Positions 25,315-34,476 of a stretch of DNA of 64,000 nt are shown here, piece after piece; positions within the stretch are counted from its first letter, which is position 1, and each line of letters opens with the position of its first letter. The translations under genes were made by a program, and so were the position numbers. The notes under the pieces were generated by a model that saw only the letters and a list, made by a program, of their open reading frames with translations, was not told the DNA's origin and searched no databases. Source of the DNA: Oscillibacter sp. (GTDB lineage: Bacteria; Bacillota; Clostridia; Oscillospirales; Oscillospiraceae); NCBI GenBank assembly GCA_022791875.1, contig JAAVZX010000019.1:62001-126000 (forward strand), given 5' to 3'.

Positions 25315-25641
25315 TTATTGATTATATGCCTCTTTACTTACTGGATGCAGTTCTAATTCCCAATCCTCGAAGGGCTTGTCAATGCTATAATCAGGTTCAA
25401 AATATATTCGGATGTATTCTGCGGCTCTCCTTTCGCAATATTTATAGTTCAAAACATTTCCTTCATTATCTAACTCAATGTTATTCATGAATATTGAAAA
25501 TGCCATCTCCATACAACTGCTGTCGGCAGATAATTCGCGCAAATAATCAATTCCTTCTAAAATGGGGTAGCCTAATGTCCCATGCACAAACCAATACGAG
25601 AATTGTCTTACCGCACCAGATAAATAATTGCTTGCTTTCAT
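25315..25641 (-). CDS. Hypothetical protein, possibly DUF7677-like
   Basis: A 108-residue protein in a conspicuously AT-rich stretch, suggesting acquisition. Recognisable blocks are GAVRQFSYWFVHGTLGYPILEGIDYL and NYKYCERRAAEYIRIYFEP, ending PFEDWELELHP. The layout resembles a small family I recall as DUF7677, of unknown function, often found among immunity-like clusters; this match is tentative. ATG at 25641 has AGGAGG eight bases upstream. The following 25648-25770 holds no gene I can support. Confidence 0.6.
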   Translation of the reverse strand: MKASNYLSGAVRQFSYWFVHGTLGYPILEGIDYLRELSADSSCMEMAFSIFMNNIELDNEGNVLNYKYCERRAAEYIRIYFEPDYSIDKPFEDWELELHPVSKEAYNQ

Positions 25642-25770
25642 TAACAAGCCCTCCTGTATATCCCAATTTTTCGGGCTGATTATATCACGGCTAATTTCTC
25701 AATTGAAGAAGCCATCAGTGAAATTGTCGGCGATTGGAGCCTGTCAACTCGAAAGAGAAAAGGGATTCCC

Positions 25771-26178
25771 TTAATCCCAATATTTGAAATCATACCCCTC
25801 TTCCAGCTCTCCAATCGGGTATCCCAAAGCCGCCGTCAGCTTTTCTTTCAATTCCGAATACCAGCGTTCCCATATTTCCTCCGGCATCCTCCCACAAAAT
25901 TGCAGCCCGCCCGGCTCAACGGAAACCGTTATGTCAACCTCTTCCGCCTCCTAGCGCGGCCCCTTTTCTTCTCCCGACCAATAGGGCATGGAGGCATACA
26001 CTTCGCCAATTTTCTCCCACAATCCATCCGGCATCGAATAATGAATATTCAAGCTGACATCGTGAAACATCCGGAGCCCCCCAAAAATCTGCAAATCGAA
26101 ATGATATGCCTTGATTATAACACAGGCCGGACTCTCCGGCAACGCGCTCCCTCGGAATTGCCGGAAATTCACCCGCAC
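25771..26178 (-). pseudogene. Small gene interrupted by an in-frame amber codon
   Basis: The minus-strand frame from 26178 encodes CVIIKAYHFDLQIFGGLRMF, then HYSMPDGLWEKIGEVYASMP, and meets TAG at 25953-25951. The same frame stays open afterwards and continues with plausible protein (VDITVSVEPGGLQFCGRMPEE, then WYSELKEKLTAALGYPIGE) to TAA at 25773-25771, about 135 codons in total. The two halves look like one domain because each has a strand block followed by a W-E/P-rich helix. TAG is used as an ordinary stop elsewhere (nadD-yqeK), so recoding is unlikely. I do not recognise the family. Confidence 0.6.
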
Positions 26179-26194
26179 CCCGGTAAACGAAACC

Positions 26195-26332
26195 GTAGGG
26201 GACGCCGCCCTCGGCGTCCTGCCCCCCGCGACCTGGGCACTCCCGGGAATACGTCAACCTGGGCACTCCCTGAAACGCACCCCCCGCTATCCTGACAGCC
26301 GCCCCAAGGCGGGCACAGAGGCCCGCCCCTAC
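26195..26332. repeat. Family C repeat, copy 2
   Basis: It starts GTAGGGGACGCCG with an immediate hairpin partner CGGCGTCC, and ends GGCACAGAGGCCCGCCCCTAC, whose last 19 bases match copy 1. Inside is a short duplicated phrase CCTGGGCACTCCC (twice, about 26229-26270). It is non-coding and lies between the amber pseudogene and the pcrA promoter. Confidence 0.65.
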
Positions 26333-26383
26333 ACGCAATCCCCCGGCCGCAAACACACAAACTCGAATCGCCGCTTTTTATAG

Positions 26384-26412
26384 TTGACCCAGCGCCGGTT
26401 TTGTCTTAAAAT
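26384..26412 (+). promoter_or_regulatory. pcrA promoter with structured leader
   Basis: TTGACC (26384), 17 bases, TAAAAT (26407-26412). The leader of about 95 bases contains GGAGGCGGG/CCCGCC and CCGGAG/CTCCGG hairpins, the second followed by GGGGGCTTTT, which could attenuate transcription before the pcrA ribosome site. Confidence 0.75.
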
Positions 26413-26511
26413 GGAGAGGAACAGACAGCGGAGGCGGGTCCCCGCCCGCCCTCCAGACGGCTTCCGGAGGCATGAGCGCTCCGGGGGCTTTTCAGACGAT
26501 AGGAGACATAT

Positions 26512-28971
26512 ATGACAGACTTTCAGCAGCGCTATATCGCCGCCCGCCAGGCGGTGATCGCCCGGGACCTCCAGCGGCTCAACCCCATGCAGCGCAAGGC
26601 CGCTATGACCACCCAGGGTCCCCTCCTCCTCCTGGCCGGGGCCGGGAGTGGGAAGACCACCGTCCTCATCCAGCGCATCTACAACCTCCTCACCTACGGC
26701 CAGGGCAGCGACTCCAGCTTCATCCCCGACGACGCGGAGGAAGAGGACCTGGACTTCCTGGAGTCCTTCCCCGAGAACCCGGATCGCCTGGCCTGGAAGC
26801 GGGCCCGGCGGCTCTGCGCCGTGGACGTGCCCAGGCCCTGGGAGATCATCGCCATCACCTTCACCAACAAGGCCGCCGGGGAGCTCAAGGAGCGCCTCGC
26901 CGCCCGCCTGGGGGACCAGGCCGACGGCATCTGGGCCTCCACCTTCCACTCCGCCTGCGTCCGCATCCTCCGCCGGGACATCGACCGCCTGGGCTTCGAT
27001 AAGAATTTCACCATCTATGACACCGACGACTCCAAGCGCGTCGTCCGGGACGTGCTCAAGGAGCTGAACCTGGACGAGAAGGAGTTCCAGCCCAAAAGCG
27101 TCATCTCCGTCATCAGCACGGCCAAAGACGAGTTCCAGAGCCCCGACGCCTTCGCCAAGAAGCACAACAGCGAGATGGACTGGCGGCTCAGCCGGATTGC
27201 GAAGGTCTACCGCCGCTACCAGGAAAAGCTCACCGCCGCCAACGCCCTGGACTTCGACGACATCATCTATCACACCGTCACCCTCCTGCAAAAGGAGCCG
27301 GAGGTCCTGCAATACTACCAGGAAAAGTTTCGCTATGTCATGGTGGACGAGTACCAGGACACCAACCACCTCCAGTACCTTCTCACCAGCCTCCTGGCCG
27401 GGGGGCGGAACAACCTCTGCGTCGTGGGCGACGACGACCAGTCCATCTACCGATTCCGGGGGGCCAACATCGAAAACATCCTCAGCTTCGAGCAGCAGTA
27501 CAAGAAATGCAAGGTGATCCGCCTGGAGCAGAACTACCGCTCCACCCAGAACATCCTCAACGCCGCCAACGCCGTGATCCGGAACAACACGGGGCGCAAG
27601 GGCAAGACCCTCTGGACCGACAACGGTACCGGGGAGTCCGTAGTGGTCCGCACCACCCTCAACGAGAGCGACGAGGCCGCCTACGTGGCCGGGGACATCC
27701 TCGCCGCCGTGGGCCGGGGCGCACACTTTCGGGACGCCGCCGTCCTCTACCGCATGAACGCCCAGTCCAACGCCCTGGAGCAGGCCATGAAGCGCTTCCG
27801 CATCCCCTATAAGGTGGTGGGGGGCGTCAAGTTCTTCGACCGCGCGGAAATCAAGGATATCCTGGCCTATCTCTGCGTCCTGAACAACCCCATGGACGAC
27901 CTGCGGCTCCAGCGGATTATCAACAAGCCTGCCCGGGGCATCGGTGCGACTACCGTCGGCAAAATCGGGGCCCTGGCGGAGCAGCAGGGGGCGTCCTATT
28001 ACGAGATTCTCCGCAATGCCGACCTGTTCCCCGAGCTGAAAAGCGCCGCCCCGAAGCTGCTGAAGCTGGCGGATCTCATCGACAGCCTCCGCAAGCAGGG
28101 CGGCTCCCTTCCCCTCCCGGAGTTCTACGACGCCGTGTGCGACCAGAGCGGATACGTCCAGGAGCTGAAGAAGAAAAACGACCTGGAGAGCCAGGGCCGC
28201 ATCGAGAATGTGCAGGAATTGAAATCCAACATCCTGGGCTTCCTGGAGCAGCAGCCCGACGACCCCACCCTCTCCGGCTTCCTGAACGAAATCGCCCTCT
28301 ACACGGACCTGGACGCCGTGGAGGCCGGGGACGACTGCGTGACCATGATGACCATCCACTCCGCCAAGGGCCTGGAGTTCCCCAGGGTCTACGTGGTGGG
28401 CATGGAGGAGGGCATCTTCCCCGGCTCCTCCGCCCAGTTTGACCCGGAGGAGCTGGAGGAGGAGCGCCGCCTCTGCTACGTGGCCATGACCCGGGCCATG
28501 GAGCACCTCAGCCTCAGCAACGCCCGCCAGAGGATGCTCTACGGACGCACCTCTTCCAACAAGCTCTCCCGCTTCCTGGAGGAAATTCCCGGGGACACCC
28601 TCAACTGGCAGGGCCGGGACCTGGAGGCAGGCGGCGGCTTTAGCGGCGGGTCCCGCTTCGGCGGCTTCGGACAGGCCCAGGGCGGCTGGGGCCAGACCCG
28701 GGGCGCATCCCAGGTCACCACGTTCCGCGGCACCGGCGCTTCCGCGCCGAAGCGCCCCGCCGCCACGGCTCCCGCCCCCGTCTCCATGCTGGACCTGGAC
28801 GAGGGGGACCTGGTGGAGCACAAAAGCTATGGACGGGGCACCGTCCTGGCGGTCCTGCCGCCGGAGAACGGGAACACGGAGGTCCACATCCGCTTTGACA
28901 GCGGCGGCATCAAGAAAATGATGCTCAAGCAGGCCAGCAAATTCATGAAGAAGCTGGACCCGGATGAGTGA
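26512..28971 (+). CDS. pcrA: ATP-dependent DNA helicase PcrA/UvrD
   Basis: An 819-residue superfamily 1A 3'-5' helicase for repair and for clearing replication obstacles. Motifs in order: Q-motif LNPMQRKA, Walker A LLLAGAGSGKTTVL (near residue 40), Ia AITFTNKAA, II VMVDEYQDTN, III VVGDDDQSIYRFRGA, IV EQNYRSTQ, V MTIHSAKGLEF and VI CYVAMTRAMEHL. The C-terminus has a Gly-rich linker (GGFSGGSRFGGFGQAQ) followed by the Tudor-like KOW-type RNAP-binding domain (GDLVEHKSYGRGTVLAVL). A roughly 45-residue acidic insert (DAEEEDLDFLESFPENPD) after motif I is a lineage feature. ATG at 26512 follows AGGAG. Confidence 0.97.
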   Translation: MTDFQQRYIAARQAVIARDLQRLNPMQRKAAMTTQGPLLLLAGAGSGKTTVLIQRIYNLLTYGQGSDSSFIPDDAEEEDLDFLESFPENPDRLAWKRARRLCAVDVPRPWEIIAITFTNKAAGELKERLAARLGDQADGIWASTFHSACVRILRRDIDRLGFDKNFTIYDTDDSKRVVRDVLKELNLDEKEFQPKSVISVISTAKDEFQSPDAFAKKHNSEMDWRLSRIAKVYRRYQEKLTAANALDFDDIIYHTVTLLQKEPEVLQYYQEKFRYVMVDEYQDTNHLQYLLTSLLAGGRNNLCVVGDDDQSIYRFRGANIENILSFEQQYKKCKVIRLEQNYRSTQNILNAANAVIRNNTGRKGKTLWTDNGTGESVVVRTTLNESDEAAYVAGDILAAVGRGAHFRDAAVLYRMNAQSNALEQAMKRFRIPYKVVGGVKFFDRAEIKDILAYLCVLNNPMDDLRLQRIINKPARGIGATTVGKIGALAEQQGASYYEILRNADLFPELKSAAPKLLKLADLIDSLRKQGGSLPLPEFYDAVCDQSGYVQELKKKNDLESQGRIENVQELKSNILGFLEQQPDDPTLSGFLNEIALYTDLDAVEAGDDCVTMMTIHSAKGLEFPRVYVVGMEEGIFPGSSAQFDPEELEEERRLCYVAMTRAMEHLSLSNARQRMLYGRTSSNKLSRFLEEIPGDTLNWQGRDLEAGGGFSGGSRFGGFGQAQGGWGQTRGASQVTTFRGTGASAPKRPAATAPAPVSMLDLDEGDLVEHKSYGRGTVLAVLPPENGNTEVHIRFDSGGIKKMMLKQASKFMKKLDPDE

Positions 28972-28982
28972 GCGGAAAACAA

Positions 28983-29024
28983 AAACGGGCCGGAGGGAAA
29001 ATCATCTCCCTCCGGTCCGTGCTT
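28983..29024. terminator. Bidirectional terminator between pcrA and the cysteine-rich gene
   Basis: ACGGGCCGGAGGGA (28985-28998) pairs with TCCCTCCGGTCCGT (29007-29020) with one G-T position. Flanking A- and T-runs serve both converging genes. Confidence 0.88.
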
Positions 29025-29028
29025 TTAT

Positions 29029-29298
29029 TCAGCAGCAGCAACAGCCGCAGCCATTGCCGTTCAGGCGCTTGATGCAGTCGGCGTTGATCTGGGGCGGGAT
29101 GCTCTTGGTCATGGCCCCGCTGTATTCAATGCAGACACACTCGCCTGCGCAGAAGCAGCACGCCTCCGGCGTATGGACCAGCACCTCCTGGCACGTGTCC
29201 AAATCGCACACCAGCAGCTCGCAGCAGCACACACGCAGAATGCGGGCCTTCATGCACACCGGCTCGCCGCAGGCGCACTCGTTGCAGACATTTTCCAT
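29029..29298 (-). CDS. Very cysteine-rich small protein
   Basis: An 89-residue protein with 20 cysteines (22%). They are arranged as CNECACGEPVC, a CCC triplet, CDLDTC, CCFC, CVC and a terminal CGCCCC. ATG at 29298 has GGAGG upstream (AAATGGAGGC). There is no signal peptide or membrane segment. The order of strand-like segments (ARILRVCCCELLVCDLDT, EVLVHTPEA) suggests a small folded domain with metal or disulfide clusters. I do not recognise a family. A spore-coat component, a metal-storage protein or a metal-binding adaptor are all possible; with sigK in the genome a spore role is worth testing. Confidence 0.7.
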   Translation of the reverse strand: MENVCNECACGEPVCMKARILRVCCCELLVCDLDTCQEVLVHTPEACCFCAGECVCIEYSGAMTKSIPPQINADCIKRLNGNGCGCCCC

Positions 29299-29379
29299 AT
29301 TCGCTTGCCTCCATTTCACATAGGATGTAGTCCATTCTATGCGCACGGCGGCACAGCCGTGAAAGGGTCCGCCCGGCCC

Positions 29380-30222
29380 TTACGCCGCCGCAGTCTCCGG
29401 CTCCACCAGCTCCAGGTCCCCCTCCCGGGGGCCGTAGGGCCGGGGACGGACCACCACGCCGCTCCGGACCATCCAGACCTGATAGAGGGGGTCCTCCGGG
29501 TTGTCGTAGTTCGCCGTGATCCGGTGGGTCATGCGGAGTTGGCCGGTTTCGTCGGGGGTGTAGTAGTCCGTGTAGTAGTTGGCGGCGTCGTACCGGTACT
29601 CGGAGGACACCTCCCGCGTCTCCGGGTGGAGGGCCGCACCCTGGAGGGTGCAGGCGAATTCATAGCGCTGCGCTTCCTTGTTCCAGGTCCAGTAGTAGTA
29701 CGGTATTGTGTTGTTGGCGGACCAGCCGAAGAGGCCGAAGTCCGTGCTGCCGTCGAAGTTCAGGTCCAGTGTCGTCATGGAGTCCTCGGGGGACCAGCAG
29801 CTTGTATAATCGTAGAAGTCCTCGTCCATCCCTTCGCCCCAGTCCTCCGCAATGGCCTCACGGGCGGCAACCGTCTGGATCAGCGTATCGCCGTCCAGAA
29901 CCCGCACCAGCCGCACGCCGCAGCTGTCCATCTCCTGGCCCACGCCGTGGCGTCCCACGGCCTCCAGGGTCAGGGTCCGGCCGTCCGCCAGGGGCGCGTC
30001 CATGGTCAGCAGCACTTCCTCGTCCGGGCGCAGGGTGTCCTCTACGTCTCTCTCAGCCGGAGGGGCGGCGGGCGCTTCCTCCGGCGGCTTCACGGGATCG
30101 GTGTCTTTTTCCGGCCTCTCCCCGCCGCACCCGGCGCACAGCGTCAGGACCAGGGCCAGCGCGGCCAGGAGCGCCGGGGCGCGGCGCGTCAGCGCGCCTC
30201 GTACAGCGGGAACCGGGCGCAC
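29380..30222 (-). CDS. Lipoprotein of unknown function
   Basis: The product has a lipoprotein signal: [21 protein letters not shown] with lipobox LCAGC. A short Pro/Glu-rich linker ([15 protein letters not shown]) follows, then about 200 residues of soluble extracytoplasmic domain. That domain includes [19 protein letters not shown], an FG-GAP/VCBS-like calcium loop (DLNFDGSTD), resembling the 446-aa lipoprotein at 45097. The start is uncertain: the best candidate is GTG at 30222, overlapping the glyA 3' end by 34 bases. Function unknown; a surface protein that may measure or hold ions. Confidence 0.7.
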   Translation of the reverse strand: MRPVPAVRGALTRRAPALLAALALVLTLCAGCGGERPEKDTDPVKPPEEAPAAPPAERDVEDTLRPDEEVLLTMDAPLADGRTLTLEAVGRHGVGQEMDSCGVRLVRVLDGDTLIQTVAAREAIAEDWGEGMDEDFYDYTSCWSPEDSMTTLDLNFDGSTDFGLFGWSANNTIPYYYWTWNKEAQRYEFACTLQGAALHPETREVSSEYRYDAANYYTDYYTPDETGQLRMTHRITANYDNPEDPLYQVWMVRSGVVVRPRPYGPREGDLELVEPETAAA

Positions 30223-31442
30223 AGCGCGTTCACTTCCTCCCGTACCTGCGCGGCGGAACCCTCGAAGTCCCGGGCGACCATGCCCATCCAATGGGCGATC
30301 TGCACCATCTCCGGCTCCTTGAAGCCGCGGGAGGTCACGGCGGGAGTGCCTACGCGGATGCCGCTGGTGACGAAGGGCTTCTCGGGGTCGTTGGGGATGG
30401 CGTTCTTGTTGACGGTGATCTGAACCTCGTCCAGGTTGTGCTCGAAGAGCTTGCCGGTGATGTGGAAATTCCGCACGTCCACCAGCATCAGGTGGTTGTC
30501 CGTGCCGCCGGACACCAGGCGGAAGCCCTCTTTCACCAGTTCCTCCGCCAGGACCTTCGCGTTCTTCACGATCTGCTCCGCGTAGGTTTTGAACTCCGGC
30601 TTCAGCGCCTCGCCGAAGCACACCGCCTTGGCGGCGATGATGTGCTCCAGGGGGCCGCCCTGGGTGCCGGGGAAGACGGCGGAGTTGATTTTCTTGTAGA
30701 TGTCCTCGTCGTTGCAGAGGATGAGACCGCCCCGGGGGCCCCGGAGGGTCTTGTGGGTGGTGGTGGTGGTCACGTGGGCGTAGGGCACCGGGGAGGGATG
30801 GGCCCCGCCGGCCACCAGGCCCGCGATGTGGGCCATGTCTACCATCAGGTACGCGCCTACGGCGTCGGCGATCTCACGGAATTTGGGGAAGTCCAGGACG
30901 CGGGGGTAGGCGCTGGCTCCGGCCAGAATCAGCTTGGGCTTACACTCCTTCGCCAGGTCCATCACCTTGTCGTAGTCGATGACCTCGCTGCCGTCCTCCA
31001 CGCCGTAGGGGACGATGTTGAAATACTTGCCGGAGATGTTCACGGGACTGCCGTGGGAGAGGTGGCCGCCGTGGGCCAGGTTCATGCTCAGGACGGTGTC
31101 GCCGGGCTGGAGCAGGGCGAAGAACGCCGCCAGGTTCGCGTTGGCGCCGGAGTGGGGCTGGACGTTGGCGAAGTTGCTGCCGAAGAGCTGGCAGGCCCGC
31201 TTGCGGGCGATCTCCTCCGTCACGTCTACGGCGTAGCAGCCGCCGTAGTAGCGCTTGCCGGGGTAGCCCTCGGCGTATTTGTTCGTCAGGCAGGTGCCCA
31301 TAGCCAGCATGACGGCCTCGCTGACAATGTTTTCGGACGCGATCAGTTCGATGTTCCGCCGCTCCCGGCGAAACTCCTCCAGAATCGATGCGCCCACCTC
31401 GGGGTCAAATTGGGAAATAAAGTCCATGGTCTGCTGAATCAT
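30189..31442 (-). CDS. glyA: Serine hydroxymethyltransferase
   Basis: GlyA interconverts serine and glycine while loading a methylene group on tetrahydrofolate, complementing fhs in C1 metabolism. The 417-residue PLP enzyme starts [16 protein letters not shown]. Motifs include [43 protein letters not shown] and the PLP-lysine motif [19 protein letters not shown] at 31442 follows AAGGAGGAC. Its own promoter lies upstream on the minus strand, back to back with capA. A lipoprotein gene overlaps the 3' end. Confidence 0.97.
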   Translation of the reverse strand: MIQQTMDFISQFDPEVGASILEEFRRERRNIELIASENIVSEAVMLAMGTCLTNKYAEGYPGKRYYGGCYAVDVTEEIARKRACQLFGSNFANVQPHSGANANLAAFFALLQPGDTVLSMNLAHGGHLSHGSPVNISGKYFNIVPYGVEDGSEVIDYDKVMDLAKECKPKLILAGASAYPRVLDFPKFREIADAVGAYLMVDMAHIAGLVAGGAHPSPVPYAHVTTTTTHKTLRGPRGGLILCNDEDIYKKINSAVFPGTQGGPLEHIIAAKAVCFGEALKPEFKTYAEQIVKNAKVLAEELVKEGFRLVSGGTDNHLMLVDVRNFHITGKLFEHNLDEVQITVNKNAIPNDPEKPFVTSGIRVGTPAVTSRGFKEPEMVQIAHWMGMVARDFEGSAAQVREEVNALCARFPLYEAR

Positions 31443-31491
31443 GGGACAAGTCCTCCTTATCATTGTTGACAAAATGCCGGATATCCTCTCT

Positions 31492-31519
31492 ATTGTACCA
31501 AAAAATCGCCGTTTGACAA
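31492..31519 (-). promoter_or_regulatory. glyA promoter
   Basis: Minus strand TTGTCA (31519-31514), 16-base spacer, TACAAT (31497-31492), with TGG before the -10 (extended -10). Confidence 0.75.
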
Positions 31520-31586
31520 GATGGATTTTTGCGTCTTTCCCCCGTTTTCCCGCTTCTTCGGGCATTACCGGCATTTTCACCAAAAC

Positions 31587-31615
31587 TTGACAAGTCCGCG
31601 GGCGGTCTGTATAAT
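31587..31615 (+). promoter_or_regulatory. capA promoter, full consensus
   Basis: TTGACA (31587-31592), 17 bases, TATAAT (31610-31615), a perfect SigA consensus. The leader of about 55 bases carries the palindrome GCGGACCGC-like GGACCGCCC/GGGGCGGACC stem. Confidence 0.9.
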
Positions 31616-31676
31616 AATTTGCAGAGTATTTCTGCCGGACCGCCCTGGGGCGGACCGCGGGAGAGGATGTGCGGAT

Positions 31677-32756
31677 ATGAAAGTGCTGCCGGTTTTTCTT
31701 GCGTTCCTGATGCTGTGCTCCGCCGGGTTCACGGCCAGCGCCGCGGGGACACCGCCGGGAAAGGGCGTTTACAGCGACGCCCTGTCTGACGGCCCGGACA
31801 TGCCGCCGGAGGCGGCGGATCAGGAGGACGGCTCCTTCACCATCGACCTCTCCATCGCGGGCGACTGCCTCCTGGCCTCCCTCAAAGGGCAGGCCCCTGC
31901 CGGGTCCTTCAACGCTTACGCCGCCGCGAAGCCTCCTGCCTACTTCCTCGAGAAAGTCTATCCCATTTTCAGCGCCGACGACTTCACCATCGTCAACCTG
32001 GAAAACGTGCTCACGGACCAGCCCCTGGAGGAAATTGAGAAGTCCACCGATCCCGCCTACTGGTACAAGGGCCCCGCCTCCAACGTGGACATCCTCTCCG
32101 CCGGAAGCGTGGAAGCCGTCTCCCTGGCCAACAACCACACCGGGGACTACGGCCCCCAGGGCCGCAGGGACACCATCTCCGCCCTCAAAAACGCCTGCAT
32201 CCCCTACGGCTGGAACGACACCACCTTCTTCCTGGAGAAAAACGGGTTCAAAATCGCCGTCATCTGCCACGGGCTCTGGAACGAGGCCCAGGCGTCCCAG
32301 ATCACCGCCAGGATCAAAAAAGCGGAGGAGATCTCCGACTACCAGATCGTCTTCTGCCACGGCGGCACGGAACGCGTTCACACACCGGAGGACTGGAAAA
32401 TCCGGGCCTGCCGCAGGCTGGCGGACGCCGGGGCCGACCTGGTCGTGGGGAGTCATCCCCACTGCCTGCAGCCCATGGAGGTCTACCACGGCGTGGATAT
32501 CGTCTACTCCCTGGGCAATTTCTGCTACGGCGCGAATCTGAACCCGGAAAACCGGACGGTGATTTATAAAAAGGTGCTGACGGTGAAGGACGGCGAGGTG
32601 GTCGATCAGACCTCGGACCTGATCCCCTGCTGGGTCTTCACCGGGGCCGCCAACAACTGGCAGCCCGCCCCTCTCACGGATGAGGCGGCAAAGCAGCGGG
32701 TTCTGGACTTCATGCACTGGAAAGCGCCCCTTCCCTACTTCCCGAAGAAGACCTGA
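31677..32756 (+). CDS. CapA-family exported metallophosphatase-like protein
   Basis: A 359-residue protein with an N-terminal signal peptide ([20 protein letters not shown]). It has the PGA_cap/CapA domain: [12 protein letters not shown] (metal Asp), [25 protein letters not shown] (metal ligands), [31 protein letters not shown] and [11 protein letters not shown]. CapA proteins take part in poly-gamma-glutamate capsule handling, but most Clostridial single copies are of unknown role. ATG at 31677 follows GAGAGGATGTGCGGAT. The next gene starts 7 bases after its stop, so capA and rluA share the strong promoter. Confidence 0.9.
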   Translation: MKVLPVFLAFLMLCSAGFTASAAGTPPGKGVYSDALSDGPDMPPEAADQEDGSFTIDLSIAGDCLLASLKGQAPAGSFNAYAAAKPPAYFLEKVYPIFSADDFTIVNLENVLTDQPLEEIEKSTDPAYWYKGPASNVDILSAGSVEAVSLANNHTGDYGPQGRRDTISALKNACIPYGWNDTTFFLEKNGFKIAVICHGLWNEAQASQITARIKKAEEISDYQIVFCHGGTERVHTPEDWKIRACRRLADAGADLVVGSHPHCLQPMEVYHGVDIVYSLGNFCYGANLNPENRTVIYKKVLTVKDGEVVDQTSDLIPCWVFTGAANNWQPAPLTDEAAKQRVLDFMHWKAPLPYFPKKT

Positions 32757-32762
32757 GCGCCT

Positions 32763-33665
32763 ATGGAGACGACTGTCACCAGAACCATCCCTCCGGAGGA
32801 CGACGGCGCCACCGTCCGCCACATTTTACGCGCCCGCCTTCACTTTTCGTCCCACGCCGTCTCCCGCCTCACCCGCGTCGAGAACGGCATCCTCGTCAAC
32901 GGCGTCCCCGTCCACACGCCCCACGTCCTCCATACTGGGGACGTGCTGGCCGTCAAAACCGCAGACGCCCGCCCGCCGAAAACGGCTATCACACCGGGGA
33001 ACTGGCCCCTGCCCATCGTCTGGGAGGACGGGCATCTGCTGGTCGCCGACAAGCCCGCCGGGATGACCGCCCACGCCTCCAATTTCCTCCCGGACACGCC
33101 GACGGTGGCGGGGGCCCTGGCCTGGGCGCGGGGGACGGACTTCATCTTTCATCCGGTGAACCGGCTGGACAAGGGGACGACGGGGCTGATGGTTGTGGCC
33201 AAGAGCGGGTACGTGCATGATCTGCTCCGCCGCGCCCTGCATACGAGCGCGTTCCGGCGGGAGTACCGGGCCGTCTGTCTGGGGCGTCCCGTTCCGGATG
33301 TTGGAACGGTGGACGCGCCTATTGGGCGGGACGAAAGCTCCACGGTGGCGCGGAAAGTCCGGCCTGACGGCCTCCCTGCCGTCTCCCACTACGAAGTGCT
33401 GGCCTCCGGCGGCGGACGCTCTCTCCTGCGCCTCCTGCCGGAGACGGGGCGCACCCACCAATTGCGGGTCCACATGGCCTCCATCGGCTGTCCCCTGGCG
33501 GGGGACTGGCTCTACGGCACGGAGAACCCCGCCCTGATTCCCCGCCCCGCCCTCCACTCTTACGGCCTCGATCTGATCCACCCCGTCACCGGCGAACGCC
33601 TCCGCCTCTCCGCCCCCCTTCCGGAGGACATGCGGCGGCTGGCGGAGGGCATGGACGCGCTGTAG
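32763..33665 (+). CDS. RluA-family pseudouridine synthase
   Basis: A 300-residue rRNA/tRNA pseudouridine synthase. An S4-like N-terminal domain ([29 protein letters not shown]) precedes the catalytic RluA domain with [19 protein letters not shown], where Asp of RLDKGTTG is the nucleophile. Later blocks are [11 protein letters not shown] and [16 protein letters not shown]. It is of the RluC/RluD-like type; the exact uridine target cannot be read from sequence. It lies 7 bases downstream of capA. Confidence 0.94.
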   Translation: METTVTRTIPPEDDGATVRHILRARLHFSSHAVSRLTRVENGILVNGVPVHTPHVLHTGDVLAVKTADARPPKTAITPGNWPLPIVWEDGHLLVADKPAGMTAHASNFLPDTPTVAGALAWARGTDFIFHPVNRLDKGTTGLMVVAKSGYVHDLLRRALHTSAFRREYRAVCLGRPVPDVGTVDAPIGRDESSTVARKVRPDGLPAVSHYEVLASGGGRSLLRLLPETGRTHQLRVHMASIGCPLAGDWLYGTENPALIPRPALHSYGLDLIHPVTGERLRLSAPLPEDMRRLAEGMDAL

Positions 33666-33685
33666 CATGTCCGCTGCTCAGAAAA

Positions 33686-33724
33686 AGACTGCCCTGGATT
33701 CCTCGAAACCCAGGGCAGTTTTTA
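33686..33724. terminator. Bidirectional terminator between rluA and fabZ
   Basis: ACTGCCCTGG (33688-33697) and CCAGGGCAGT (33710-33719) with A-run before and T-run after. Confidence 0.9.
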
Positions 33725-33733
33725 TGTACTTTT

Positions 33734-34177
33734 TCAGCGCATTGCGATGGTGATTTCCGTCTCCGCGGCCAGCTCGCCGCCCAGATAGACCTCGCCTTTG
33801 CAGGTGATAATCGCCTTGTCGGCCCGCTCGTTCAGCAGCCGCGCGCGGATCTCCAGCGTGTCGCCGGGGGCGATTTTCTTGCGGAAACGCACGTTGTTGA
33901 TCCCCAGGAACAGGGGCACCTTGCCCGCGTATTCCGGCTTCGTCATGGCGACGATATCGGTGGCCTGGGCGGTGGCCTCCACCGTGTAGGCGCCGGGGAA
34001 CACCGGGTCGCCGGGGAAGTGGCCCTTGAAAATCTCCTTCGCCGGGTCCACCCAGTAGCTGGCGACGATGTGGTCCCCGGGCACCAGCTCAGACACCTCG
34101 TCAATCAGCAGAATCGGGTCCCGGTGGGGGATAATGTCCATCACCTGCTGGTGGTTCAGCTTCATAACCTCTGCCAT
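33734..34177 (-). CDS. fabZ: FabZ-type 3-hydroxyacyl-ACP dehydratase
   Basis: A 147-residue hotdog-fold dehydratase. IIPHRDPILLIDEV and the catalytic block FKGHFPGDPVFPGAYTVEATAQ contain the His and Glu of FabZ. RFRKKIAPGDTLEI follows as expected. It stands alone, away from a fab cluster, and the FPGAYTVEATAQATD variant differs somewhat from the usual MPGVLIIEAMAQ, so it may serve a special acyl pathway or be a second paralogue. ATG at 34177 follows AAAGGAGGAC. Confidence 0.88.
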   Translation of the reverse strand: MAEVMKLNHQQVMDIIPHRDPILLIDEVSELVPGDHIVASYWVDPAKEIFKGHFPGDPVFPGAYTVEATAQATDIVAMTKPEYAGKVPLFLGINNVRFRKKIAPGDTLEIRARLLNERADKAIITCKGEVYLGGELAAETEITIAMR

Positions 34178-34324
34178 GTTTTTCGTCCTCCTTTTGTTGA
34201 TGCACTTCTCACCCTGCGCAGATCGCTTCCGGGGCAGTCCGCCACGCCGCTTTCCAATTATCGGAATGCCAAAGTCCGGGATTCCGACACCCGGAACGGT
34301 TTTTCAAAAAATGCGGCACACGGA

Positions 34325-34354
34325 TTCACAAACCCCTCCGCTTTGTGGTATAGT
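34325..34354 (+). promoter_or_regulatory. Candidate promoter of the iclR gene
   Basis: TTCACA (34325), 18 bases, TATAGT (34349-34354) with TGG directly upstream (extended -10). It leaves a leader of about 115 bases. Confidence 0.6.
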
Positions 34355-34476
34355 AATCATATGCTCTTTCCCGGCGTTTGTCAAGACAATCCAAGGGTAT
34401 CAAATTCCAGTCGTTCTATACGAAAAATGGCTCTTTTTTTGGATTTTTCCCCGATTTTACGAGAGGAGATGACCCC

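Noticed and set aside
25951-25953. TAG recoding to an amino acid
   Set aside because: TAG terminates other genes normally here (nadD-yqeK, hisF, the histidine kinase), and there is no sign of systematic in-frame TAG codons.
25900-26295. Plus-strand frame of 131 codons over the amber pseudogene
   Set aside because: Its translation is Pro/Arg-rich and looks like an antisense shadow of the minus-strand coding sequence and of a family C repeat.
26329-28887. Very long open minus-strand frame opposite pcrA (about 850 codons)
   Set aside because: Low-complexity Gly/Val/Leu translation mirroring the GC-rich codons of pcrA; no ribosome site or motif. The same applies to the 507-codon frame opposite ilvD (1439-2962).
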